From: Desulfamplus sp.
GTDB lineage: Bacteria; Desulfobacterota; Desulfobacteria; Desulfobacterales; Desulfobacteraceae
Reading direction: 5' to 3'
NCBI GenBank assembly: GCA_015233755.1
Contig: JADFXA010000014.1
Span: 1-18,872, forward strand
DNA: 18,872 bases
The number at the start of each line of letters is the position of its first letter. The stretch's first letter is position 1. Both the position numbers and the translations under genes were made by a program. Below the pieces are notes generated by a model, which made no database searches, was not told where the DNA came from, and saw only the letters and a list, made by a program, of their open reading frames with translations. Shown here piece after piece: positions 5,260 through 13,338 of the stretch.

Positions 5260-7818
5260 TCATATCTTTCCGTCATGCACTTCAACGCCCATTGAAAGCA
5301 GTTTGTCCCTGATTCGGTCAGACTCTTCCCAATCTTTATTTTTTCTTGCAACCTCTCGCTCATCAATTAGTTTTTTTATTTCAGGTGAAGATAGCCATAG
5401 AGCAGACGTTTCTCTATCTTGATTAAAGTTAAAAATTTGCAACACATGATCGATTTCATGGAATATTTCCAGAACTGATGCTGCATGATTTTTATTAAAT
5501 ATATGACTGTTTTCGTCAATTTTGCTATTATCAATCATTCGATTTAAAGTTCTTACAGTTTTAAATATCAGGGCAAATATATCTGTAATCTTAAAATCAT
5601 CATCCATTGCCTGCCCAAAGCCATGTTTTAGATCGTATATCAACTGTTCTATATCAATATTTATTTCAAGAGGCTGTTCAATTGAGTTTAATTGCAAATC
5701 TTTATCTGTTTGATTTGGCGTATCATGGCTATCTTTATTTAACTTATTATCCCCATTAAAATAAGTACCATTTTTGATCTCTAATAATGCCCCAACACAA
5801 CGATCTAACTTATCAAGAGAACGTCTTGCGTCAAGAAGAGCCTTTTTAGATAGAACTAAAATCTTACGGTAATGGGTAGATAGAAGCCAAAAACGAATCT
5901 CTCTTGGTCTCCAACCCATATCCATGAGTTTTTTTAACGTAAAGTTCTCAAGTTTATCTGCAAAAAAGGGATTTTTGTTTTCTGTTTCAGATGAAGTATT
6001 AATATTTGAAAATTCACCTTCAAATAAAGTTCCGTCATACTGAACAGATTCACAGTGCATCCAATATCTTGCTGGAGATTTACCTGTTGCACCAAGCGAG
6101 ATTGCTACCTCATTTTCATGGTGTGGAAATAGAAGCTCACGACTTCCAGTGTGAATATCAAACTGCTCTCCAAGAGATGATTGGGTTATAGCAGCACATT
6201 GCAGATGCAAAGATGGACGAACATTTCCCCATTTAGTATTAATACAAACTCCACGTTTAAGCTCAGACAAACCTACTCGTTTAAGCAAAGTAAAGTCTCT
6301 TGGGTGATCTTTTTCATAATCATCTAAATCAACTGTTGCCCCAACACGGATTTTATCAAGATCAACACCTGAGAGTTCGCCATAATCTGAAAGTGCAGAT
6401 AGGTTAAAATAGAGAGAATTGAGTTTTTCGTAAGCAAACCCTTTTTCAACTAAAGTTGATGCAAGGTTAACCATTGAGTCAAGATTGTCGCTGACTTTTG
6501 GATATGATTGAGCTTCTCTTACTCTGAGAAGTTTTAAATCATCTTTAAACAGCTTAATATATTTATCAGTGAACTCTGAGAGCGTCTCACCTTCTTTTTC
6601 AGAACCTTGAATAGTTTTGTCATCCATATCTGTGATATTTACAACATGGTTAACCGAAAGTTTCCTATATTCAAGATAGCGGCAAAGCAGATCAGCACAG
6701 ACAAATCTCCTAAAAAGAGCAGGATCAAGAGGTCTGTGTACGGTTGGTCCACATGTATAAACAGAGACTTTACCTTGAACAAGAGGCTCAAACTTCACAA
6801 TTTTTCGCTCAATGGTATTAAAGATATTTAAAGTGATATTATCTTTGAACTTAAATAGAGAGGTTGAAAGATAACGCTCTCCGCTATCTGGTAAAATAGC
6901 CACAATTGTGTAAATGGGAGGATAATCCTCGCCTTTTCCTGATGATGCAAGGGATAAAGTTTCAACAGAGGTAGTATGTTTTACACTCAACGCCTTTTGT
7001 ATTCTCAAAGCCTCTTTTAGTGCAACTGCCATAGCTGCCCCGCTGCTCATTCCAACAAATAAACCCTCTTCACGAGCAAGTAACCTTGCGGTTTCAAATG
7101 CTTCGTCATCTTCAATATTTGTTTTTTCATCAAGCCGTTTTTTATCAAATATATCAGGACGATAGGACTCTTTCATGTTTTTAAGCCCTTGAATTCCATG
7201 TCCTAAAAATGGCTCAACGCCAATAATGCGAATTTTGGGGTTAAACTCTTTAAGCCGCCTTGACAGCCCCATAAGAGTTCCGCTTGTGCCAAGAGTTGCT
7301 ACAATGGCATTAACCTCTCCATTTGTCTGATTCCATATCTCAACTGCTGTGGTGTTGTAATGTGCTTTCCAATTTGCCTCGTTATTATATTGGTCTGTCA
7401 TAAAGTATTTATCAGGATTTTCTCGTGCAAGGCGGTAAGCCTCCTCTATTGCACCATCTGATCCTCTATGTGCAGGAGTCAGCATAATCTCTGCCCCTCT
7501 TGCTCTGAGAATGCTTTTTCGTTCTTCACTTGCAGACTCTGACATTGTTAGAAGAATTTTATAACCCTTAACAGAACAGATCATGGCAAGACCAATTCCA
7601 GTATTTCCGCTTGTTGCCTCAACAACAATTTTATCTTTAGTTAGTTTACCGCTTCTCTCGCCATCTTCAATCATAGAGAGTGCAGCTCTATCTTTTATTG
7701 AACCACCTGGGTTAAGATATTCTAACTTTGCAAGAATTCTGACCCCTTTAACAGGATTAAGTCGTCTAATTTCAACTAATGGGGTATTTCCTATGGAATC
7801 AATTATTGAGTAACTCAT
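5260..7818 (-). CDS. Fusion: cysteine synthase + cysteinyl-tRNA-synthetase-like domain
   Basis: Residues 1-322 form a complete fold-type II PLP cysteine synthase (O-acetylserine + sulfide to cysteine): PLP lysine K42 in GSIKDR, substrate loop SGNTG (70-74), phosphate loop GTSGT (177-181), terminal ERYLSTSLF, and an extra loop at about 272-301. Residues ~328-852 align with cysteinyl-tRNA synthetase: YTCGPTV, NITDMDD, FDIHTGSRELLFPHHENE, ARYWMH, and an IRDKLLSMGV tail. Zinc/cysteine ligands C356, C541, H566 and E570 are all present. The HIGH box is replaced by DPAL (365-368). The KMSKS region (about 597-625) is replaced by a 20-odd residue acidic/Asn-rich insertion. ATP handling is therefore doubtful. 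The fusion is one uninterrupted frame with AGGAA before the ATG. It is either a specialised CysRS tied to its amino-acid source, or a cysteine-binding pseudo-synthetase. The synthase half is very sure; activity of the second half is not. Confidence 0.88.
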   Translation of the reverse strand: MSYSIIDSIGNTPLVEIRRLNPVKGVRILAKLEYLNPGGSIKDRAALSMIEDGERSGKLTKDKIVVEATSGNTGIGLAMICSVKGYKILLTMSESASEERKSILRARGAEIMLTPAHRGSDGAIEEAYRLARENPDKYFMTDQYNNEANWKAHYNTTAVEIWNQTNGEVNAIVATLGTSGTLMGLSRRLKEFNPKIRIIGVEPFLGHGIQGLKNMKESYRPDIFDKKRLDEKTNIEDDEAFETARLLAREEGLFVGMSSGAAMAVALKEALRIQKALSVKHTTSVETLSLASSGKGEDYPPIYTIVAILPDSGERYLSTSLFKFKDNITLNIFNTIERKIVKFEPLVQGKVSVYTCGPTVHRPLDPALFRRFVCADLLCRYLEYRKLSVNHVVNITDMDDKTIQGSEKEGETLSEFTDKYIKLFKDDLKLLRVREAQSYPKVSDNLDSMVNLASTLVEKGFAYEKLNSLYFNLSALSDYGELSGVDLDKIRVGATVDLDDYEKDHPRDFTLLKRVGLSELKRGVCINTKWGNVRPSLHLQCAAITQSSLGEQFDIHTGSRELLFPHHENEVAISLGATGKSPARYWMHCESVQYDGTLFEGEFSNINTSSETENKNPFFADKLENFTLKKLMDMGWRPREIRFWLLSTHYRKILVLSKKALLDARRSLDKLDRCVGALLEIKNGTYFNGDNKLNKDSHDTPNQTDKDLQLNSIEQPLEINIDIEQLIYDLKHGFGQAMDDDFKITDIFALIFKTVRTLNRMIDNSKIDENSHIFNKNHAASVLEIFHEIDHVLQIFNFNQDRETSALWLSSPEIKKLIDEREVARKNKDWEESDRIRDKLLSMGVEVHDGKI

Positions 7819-7880
7819 TTTTTATATTCCTGATAATAGAACGCTATTTGTATTTATTACTACTTTGAAAGAATAGGATT

Positions 7881-7910
7881 ATTCTATGCCAACCTTCAAA
7901 GTCAAGACAA
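7881..7910 (-). promoter_or_regulatory. Possible promoter of the cysteine synthase fusion gene
   Basis: On the minus strand TTGTCT (7910-7905) and TAGAAT (7886-7881) are 18 bases apart, about 63 bases before the ATG. The -10 lies inside the space between an eight-base inverted repeat (ACTTTGAA 7862-7869 / TTCAAAGT 7895-7902), which could be an operator or just a hairpin. Both hexamers are imperfect. Confidence 0.35.
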
Positions 7911-7950
7911 TTTTCATGCCTCTTAGAGTCTATATGCACTTTTTATAAAG

Positions 7951-10326
7951 TTACTTTGAAGAGTGGTTAAAAACTCCATCCCATATCTTATCTGGCGGAT
8001 CATTCATAAACTCCCAAGCTCTTTTTTTGTAAATTGAGTAAAGTTTTTTCCTGCCTCTTTGAGCTTCATCAAGCTCTGAGAATATCTCAAAAGCCCCTCT
8101 AAAGTCTCTGTTTTTGTATTGTTCAATTGCATGATGATATTGCTCTAATTCAATTTTTATGTTTTCTAATTCAATCTGTATGGTTGAAGTTGAAAAATCA
8201 TCGATTGTTTTGACTGAATGTGCTGTATAGATATTAATCGGCTCTGTTTTTCCTTTAACTCTAACTCTATCAATATATTGAATTAATATATTTTCTACTT
8301 TATTTGGTATCATTGTTTCACTAAATATAATATCAACTCCATAGAATTTGGTTAATCCCTCAAGCCTTGAGGCAATATTTACATGATCACCAATAGCTGT
8401 ATAGTCAAACAGATCAGTTGAACCCATATTGCCTACACGACAGACACCTGAGTGGAGACCTACACCTGTTTTGATTTTAACACCATACTCTTTTTCAAAA
8501 GAGATACTCAATTCTTCAAGTATTTTAAGAATTTTAAGAGCAGCATTTAAAGCCAACTCTTTATGGTTCTCAACATTTATAGGAGCGTTCCAAAAACACA
8601 TTATGGAATCTCCAATAAATTTATCTAATGTCCCTTTATGGTCGATTATCATTCTTGTTATTGGGGTAAAGTAGTTATGAAGCAATCTACTGACCTGAGA
8701 TGGAGATAGCGTTTCAGAGATAGATGAGAAATTTCGTATATCAGAAAAAAAGATTGTGATCTCTTTCTCTTCACCTTCTAAATTGAATGTCTCTGGAGAT
8801 TCAATTATCTGATTAACTACAGATTTAGATACATAATGGCTAAATGCAGAACGGTAAAATTTTTTATCTTTTTCAGAGAGTCCATATTTTACAAGGTTTA
8901 ATATTGAAAAATTGAGAAATTGAGCCAGAAGAGGAAAAAGAGGGGATATCCAAATATGGTGAACGGCAACACCCCAAATAGTTGCAATAAAAATTACGGA
9001 GCTAAGAGATAGAGTCAATATTAAGGTCAACCATGCACCTGCCCATCCAATTAAAAATGTGGCAATAGTTCCGCATAAAATAGTTAAAAGAACTTCAAAT
9101 GCAGATGTCCAATCTGGTTTTAAGATAAAATCACCTTTAATTATGTTATCAACAATTGTAGCGTGGACTTCAACACCTGGAAAATTGTGATCCAAAGGAG
9201 ACATTCTAATATCTTTTAAACCCGCTGCTGAACTACCAAGAAAGATGATTTTGCCTTTTAAATCCTCTTTCCTAAAGTCATTTTGAAGTATCTTACCCGC
9301 AGATATATATGGAAAGGTGTAAGCTGGGCCACGATAGTTTAATAATATTGAGCCATTGCGATCTAAATTGACTGAGGCATTGTTAAATTCTATTGCTTCA
9401 ACACCATTTGAGGAAATCTTTATAGTGGGATTTGAAAAATTAATTTTATGTCTCTCATTATTTGAATTCAAAAGGGTAGATAGTGCAAGTTGTGGATATA
9501 TTTTTTCGTTCCAAGAGATAAAAAGAGGCGTTCTTCTCAAAAGACCATCACTATCTGCAAGGGTATTCATAAAACCTGTATTAGTATCTTTGCTGCTTAA
9601 AACTGATATGGGAGAGATAACGTCAACTGCTTTGAACAGATAGCCAAATATGTCAGATGGCTTACTTCCAAATTCAGAAACAATGTTTGTAGATAGAGGT
9701 GCAAGGTAGGAGCGTCTATTATATTCAAAATTTTGTTTACTAATTTCAAGGGCATTATTGTTAAAATTAAAATAGTATCCAAGAGTTGAAGATGTTTTGT
9801 TAATGGCTTGGGCAAGTAAAAGATCGTTATCCATGAGTTTGAGCGGATCAATGTTGGCATTAGAAGCAGATGCAGAGAGATTAGAGAAGGTAACATCAAT
9901 ATTGAATTCGTTTTTTAAAGCTTTTTGAATTTCAATTAAAGATGTTCTATCTGGTTCTGAGAATAAAATATCTATCCCTACTGATGCAGCACCTGCATCA
10001 TCTATTTTATGGATAAGTTTTGCAATGTGGTAACGAGACCACGGCCATTGACCAAAAGTTCTTAGACTATATTCATCAATATCTACAATAGCCGATGCAT
10101 AGCTCTTTTTACTATTTTGTTTATCATTATCAATAAGATGCTCTCTATTAAAATTGCTTGTTAAAGCAATTTTAATAGAGAGATCGTACAGCCTATTGTC
10201 AATTAGTTTTAATAAGTTTATATCTGAGATATAAAGTGTTATGGTTAAAATGGTAATCAATAAGCCTGATGCAATAACTGGAAATCTTAATCTTTTGGAT
10301 TTGCCTTCTCTTTTAAATTTCCCCAT
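7951..10326 (-). CDS. CHASE2-domain adenylate cyclase (class III)
   Basis: This 791-residue membrane sensor makes cyclic nucleotide in response to an extracytoplasmic cue. One membrane helix (about 16-34) leads into a CHASE2 domain (about 40-395, with AIVDIDEYSLRTFGQWPWSR and PGVEVHATIVDNII). Three clustered helices follow (about 408-428, 430-452, 456-476), then a cytoplasmic class III cyclase domain (about 520-700). Metal aspartates D529 (FFSDI) and D573 (FIGDS), purine-selecting K569 and D641 (FDYTAIGD), and transition-state N650 and R654 are all present. The K/D pair indicates ATP as substrate, so the domain looks fully active. The tail has a TPR-like helix pair (about 728-752). A perfect 19-bp hairpin lies within codons ~48-62, between helix 1 and the CHASE2 core. 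It follows the BPL_N-like gene by 58 bases and is probably co-transcribed with it. The signal sensed is unknown. Confidence 0.93.
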   Translation of the reverse strand: MGKFKREGKSKRLRFPVIASGLLITILTITLYISDINLLKLIDNRLYDLSIKIALTSNFNREHLIDNDKQNSKKSYASAIVDIDEYSLRTFGQWPWSRYHIAKLIHKIDDAGAASVGIDILFSEPDRTSLIEIQKALKNEFNIDVTFSNLSASASNANIDPLKLMDNDLLLAQAINKTSSTLGYYFNFNNNALEISKQNFEYNRRSYLAPLSTNIVSEFGSKPSDIFGYLFKAVDVISPISVLSSKDTNTGFMNTLADSDGLLRRTPLFISWNEKIYPQLALSTLLNSNNERHKINFSNPTIKISSNGVEAIEFNNASVNLDRNGSILLNYRGPAYTFPYISAGKILQNDFRKEDLKGKIIFLGSSAAGLKDIRMSPLDHNFPGVEVHATIVDNIIKGDFILKPDWTSAFEVLLTILCGTIATFLIGWAGAWLTLILTLSLSSVIFIATIWGVAVHHIWISPLFPLLAQFLNFSILNLVKYGLSEKDKKFYRSAFSHYVSKSVVNQIIESPETFNLEGEEKEITIFFSDIRNFSSISETLSPSQVSRLLHNYFTPITRMIIDHKGTLDKFIGDSIMCFWNAPINVENHKELALNAALKILKILEELSISFEKEYGVKIKTGVGLHSGVCRVGNMGSTDLFDYTAIGDHVNIASRLEGLTKFYGVDIIFSETMIPNKVENILIQYIDRVRVKGKTEPINIYTAHSVKTIDDFSTSTIQIELENIKIELEQYHHAIEQYKNRDFRGAFEIFSELDEAQRGRKKLYSIYKKRAWEFMNDPPDKIWDGVFNHSSK
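10141..10182. repeat. Perfect 19-bp inverted repeat inside the cyclase gene
   Basis: The arms CTCTCTATTAAAATTGCTT and its exact reverse complement are separated by only four bases. The element lies 145-186 bases into the coding sequence, in the linker between the first membrane helix and the CHASE2 core. No copy was noticed elsewhere in the window. It could be an mRNA hairpin affecting translation or an in-frame palindromic insertion. Confidence 0.9.
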
Positions 10327-10384
10327 AGGTAACCCCAGTCATTGGAATAATAATCTATCTGCACAAGTTACATCGTTGAATACT

Positions 10385-11374
10385 TTATTCTAAATTCAGT
10401 TTCCAATAATACCCAGCAGGGTCTGTTGTATTTATAAATCTTTGAAGACCTACAGAAACGTTAGTACCAAAAACGTCAATACAAGGCATGGTAATATCTA
10501 AGTTGTTTTCAAGAGTTGCGCATCCTTCATTTGTAATGATTCCACATGAAGCAGGGTTGGCTTTGCACTTTTGAATTGCTTCTTGTTTAGCAGCATCAAT
10601 GTCAGATTGTGTAAAGCATATTTCATCATCTAAAGTGGTATTGAGTGCCTCTTGCATCATATCTTGTGCCATATTTTTTGTTGGTTGCCATAACTCAAAG
10701 TTTTCCATTGATTCTTCCAACCATGTTGCATCGGCTTCTGGATGAGGGCCAACTAATACAACCTTACCTTTTCCTACTTTCATTGAAAAAGCTGCAATAG
10801 ATCCATCATCATACTTGGCCATCACATTTGTCATATTGTTTTCCGTCAGTAAAAACTTTGGTCCAAATTGGTAATAAATCATATTTTTTTGTTTATTCCA
10901 CTCAATCTGTATAACTTTGGGTTCAGGATCAATTAAATAGCTGTCAGACTCAAAAGGAACCAATCCAATTGCATTTACAAAACCACTCTCTTCCTCCCAA
11001 CCAGAAGATGCTATATATCCACCACCACAGACTCCAAGATAAGATCCTCCTGAATTAATAAAATCATTCATTGCCTTTATAATATCTGGGGTAAAAGATT
11101 TAATAAACGGGTTAATATTATCTTCAGTACCTCCTATGATAACTATTTTAGCATTTTTTAATAATGACAATAACTCATTTGCCTCATTAAACCATACTGT
11201 ATTCAATGAAAATTGAGCAGCAAGTTTTGACATTGACTCAGCACCACCGGGGGCTGCAAACTGCCCATTATAAATTAAAGCATTACCAATGGTATTACTC
11301 TCTTCTGAGAAAACGGCTGTAAAAGGGATAATAACTAAAACAGATAACACTACTATTAGTTTTGCAAGTTTCAT
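10385..11374 (-). CDS. Secreted class-I amidotransferase-fold (BPL_N-like) protein
   Basis: This 329-residue protein has a cleavable signal peptide (1 to about 23: MKLAK, hydrophobic core, AVFS/E), so it acts in the periplasm or outside. Residues ~28-235 have the class-I glutamine-amidotransferase-like fold of the BPL_N family: a nucleophile elbow GVCGGGY with C116 and a downstream HPE with H211/E213, completing a plausible Cys-His-Glu triad. The substrate is unknown. A linker with a Cys-rich motif (QSDIDAAKQEAIQKC, then NPASCGI, about 257-282) and a short C-terminal beta-type region ending YYWKLNLE follow. This tail looks like a module shared by secreted proteins of sulfur-cycle bacteria (from memory). 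AAGGAG precedes the ATG at good distance. It is probably transcribed together with the CHASE2 cyclase behind it. Confidence 0.78.
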   Translation of the reverse strand: MKLAKLIVVLSVLVIIPFTAVFSEESNTIGNALIYNGQFAAPGGAESMSKLAAQFSLNTVWFNEANELLSLLKNAKIVIIGGTEDNINPFIKSFTPDIIKAMNDFINSGGSYLGVCGGGYIASSGWEEESGFVNAIGLVPFESDSYLIDPEPKVIQIEWNKQKNMIYYQFGPKFLLTENNMTNVMAKYDDGSIAAFSMKVGKGKVVLVGPHPEADATWLEESMENFELWQPTKNMAQDMMQEALNTTLDDEICFTQSDIDAAKQEAIQKCKANPASCGIITNEGCATLENNLDITMPCIDVFGTNVSVGLQRFINTTDPAGYYWKLNLE

Positions 11375-11423
11375 GTCTCTTTCTCCTTAAGTTTTTAACT
11401 ATTTGACCTCCTGCAAAATCCAT

Positions 11424-11451
11424 TTTTTATCCAGTAAAATCAATGGGTCAA
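11424..11451 (-). promoter_or_regulatory. Possible promoter of the BPL_N-like gene
   Basis: On the minus strand TTGACC (11451-11446) and TAAAAA (11429-11424) are 16 bases apart, about 50 bases before the ATG. The -35 matches five of six consensus bases; the -10 is weaker. Confidence 0.38.
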
Positions 11452-11481
11452 TGCAAGTTTTGCAGAAACTCTATTAATAAA

Positions 11482-11524
11482 GGGCTTCAACTAAAATAAT
11501 TTTCTATAATATTTAGTTTCACCC
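11482..11524 (-). terminator. Possible hairpin terminator after the dehydrogenase gene
   Basis: An inverted repeat AACTAAA (11489-11495) / TTTAGTT (11512-11518), with outer GGG/CCC that can pair across small mismatches, lies 31 bases past the dehydrogenase stop. TTTATTAA follows on the minus strand. This is the natural end of the long minus-strand gene series from the right. It is a weak match to the rho-independent pattern. Confidence 0.33.
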
Positions 11525-11554
11525 GCTCTTTATAACCCTAAATAATTCAACTCG

Positions 11555-12427
11555 TCATAAAACCCCAATAGGCATTGGAGGAACTCGTTGTCCACCAAGT
11601 AGATATCCCCCATCAAGCCTCAAGGTGCTTCCTGTCATATAAGTGGCATCTCTGATTATAAACAGCACAGCCTTAATAATATCATCAAGATTGCCAGTTC
11701 TCCCAATAAGTGTATGGTCAATTATTGCCTTTTTTTCTGACTCTGTTAAGACAGTTTCCCAACCGCGAGTTCCTTGAGCATGGCGAGTTTCAAATATTCC
11801 AAGCATTATCTCATTTACACGAATAGATGGAGCAGCAATCCTTGCCCATGTTTCAGTAAGCAGAGATACCCCTCTTACAGCAGCAGAATAGGCATCATTA
11901 AAAATTGGAGCAACTGCTCCCGATCTTCCAACAACAGCAGCAATTGAAGAGAAATTTATCACTACAGCATCATCTGACTTTTTAAGCAAAGGCAGCATCT
12001 CATTAAATACCCATCTCTTAGCCTTGAGGGTTGTCGCCATTTCAATGTCCCACTGCTCTTCAATATATTCACCATGAACAGCAGGCCAGCCGCCTCTCTC
12101 AATATTGTTTATCAAAATATCAATTTTTCCAAAGCGCTCTTCAATCTTTATTTTAAGCTGCTTTATTTGATCCACCTCAAGTAAATTTACATCATAAATT
12201 TCGTATTCAAACTGAGAAGTTATCTCGCAGCTTGAATCAGTTGGCTCTCTTAATTTTGAAATACTTTCTAATGCAGCAAAATCTTCTTCCATACTTTTGA
12301 AGCTATCTGTCCAATCATATCGTGTTAAAGCAAGGTTTACTCCTTGTTTTGCAAGAGCAATACCTATAGCCTTGCCAACTCCTTTTACTGCACCAAGTAC
12401 AAGAGCAGTTTTACCCTTTAATTCCAT
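11555..12427 (-). CDS. Short-chain dehydrogenase/reductase family protein lacking the catalytic lysine
   Basis: This 290-residue protein has the Rossmann fold of classical SDR enzymes: cofactor loop G12-x3-G16-x-G18, NN at 107-108, the catalytic-serine region NFSS (158-161), and the C-terminal LDGGYLLGG typical of FabG-like members. The conserved Y-x3-K motif reads Y180-S-A-A-V184: the tyrosine is kept but the lysine is valine. The NNAG motif is NNIE. An insertion at about 40-75 lengthens the first helix region. The enzyme may be inactive as an oxidoreductase, use another proton path, or act as a binding protein. Its start overlaps the stop of the YkgJ-type gene by ten bases, so the two are translationally coupled. 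Substrate not assignable. Confidence 0.85.
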   Translation of the reverse strand: MELKGKTALVLGAVKGVGKAIGIALAKQGVNLALTRYDWTDSFKSMEEDFAALESISKLREPTDSSCEITSQFEYEIYDVNLLEVDQIKQLKIKIEERFGKIDILINNIERGGWPAVHGEYIEEQWDIEMATTLKAKRWVFNEMLPLLKKSDDAVVINFSSIAAVVGRSGAVAPIFNDAYSAAVRGVSLLTETWARIAAPSIRVNEIMLGIFETRHAQGTRGWETVLTESEKKAIIDHTLIGRTGNLDDIIKAVLFIIRDATYMTGSTLRLDGGYLLGGQRVPPMPIGVL

Positions 12428-13287
12428 ATAGTTATCTCAATTCCAAAAAGCATATTTTTAATCCATGCAAACCCAAGCTCAAGAAGAAGAAGGTCATTGG
12501 TCGCAATCTCTTCAAGAAAATGCGGAGGCACACTAAATTTATTTAGCAACCCTTCTTTAAAAATTTTACTCCTAAATGTATCTAAGTCATAACACGCAAG
12601 ATAAAATCTGTCTCCATCTGCACCGTCAAGTTTTCCTTGAATGATTCGATTCTTCAAACTTATTATCTCTAACATTCTATCATTCATCTGATTATGAAGC
12701 TCTACATCTTGACTCTTTAACCATTCACGCACCGTTAATGTTGGTTTAAGATGGTTTTTCAAACCACCTTCACCATCTTCTTGATAAATCTCTTTAGATT
12801 CGCCTTTATGGGAATATTGAGATTCTGGTTGATTATTTTTTTGGTTAATATTTCTATGAATATATCCATTCTTATGAGTAAACCCACAGCAATGAGGCTC
12901 TTCAATCAAGGCAAAATGCTCACTTAGTTCTCCTGTTTGCCGAGAGCGGACAACAGCTCTTGCAATAGGATACATTCTGCAAGATGCTGGTCTATCTTTA
13001 TATACAGAACAGCCAGATTCTCTTACAAATGGACATGCTAATCCTGACGCTGGGTCTGGTTTAAAGGTAACTACGGGAAGACCTGATTCTGGTCCATTGT
13101 GGCGTGATGTATATTTTTTTAAAAATTCATCAGATTTTATGCCAAGATTGTTTTTAAGACGTAAGATGTCATAAGGTGTTAAAAATTGATTTAAATCCCT
13201 GCAACACTCATTAAAACAGGAGACATCAGGCGAACATTCAAATGGAAGCGGCTCATCAACTCCTATAGGGATCATCTCTTCAGTCAT
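12418..13287 (-). CDS. YkgJ-type cysteine-cluster (Zn or Fe-S binding) protein
   Basis: This is a 289-residue soluble protein. The N-terminal ~136 residues carry the YkgJ cysteine pattern: C18-x5-C24-x3-CC (28-29), then C85-P, C93 and C103 in the block CSVYKDRPASCRMYP, plus CC at 133-134. This family (formerly UPF0153) is thought to bind a zinc or iron-sulfur cluster; its biochemical role is not established. The region ~140-180 is polar, low-complexity and probably disordered. The C-terminal ~110 residues are helical and unrecognised, making this member longer than the minimal family. A purine-rich AAGGA precedes the ATG by about 11 bases. The stop overlaps the start of the SDR gene by ten bases, and the DUF499 ATPase gene ends 51 bases upstream. 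Whether it belongs to the defence genes or is merely adjacent is unclear. Confidence 0.85.
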   Translation of the reverse strand: MTEEMIPIGVDEPLPFECSPDVSCFNECCRDLNQFLTPYDILRLKNNLGIKSDEFLKKYTSRHNGPESGLPVVTFKPDPASGLACPFVRESGCSVYKDRPASCRMYPIARAVVRSRQTGELSEHFALIEEPHCCGFTHKNGYIHRNINQKNNQPESQYSHKGESKEIYQEDGEGGLKNHLKPTLTVREWLKSQDVELHNQMNDRMLEIISLKNRIIQGKLDGADGDRFYLACYDLDTFRSKIFKEGLLNKFSVPPHFLEEIATNDLLLLELGFAWIKNMLFGIEITIWN

Positions 13288-13338
13288 GGTTAAAATTATC
13301 CTTTTTCAATATCAGTCTGTTTAAATATGTTATTTTAA

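Noticed and set aside
9597..9899. 100-residue open frame on the minus strand
   Set aside because: It lies entirely inside the CHASE2 cyclase in another frame of the same strand and has low-complexity Leu-rich composition; a shadow frame.
12743..12770. Small hairpin (TGGTTT/AAACCA) in the YkgJ-type gene
   Set aside because: A six-base stem in coding sequence with a three-base loop is within chance expectation.
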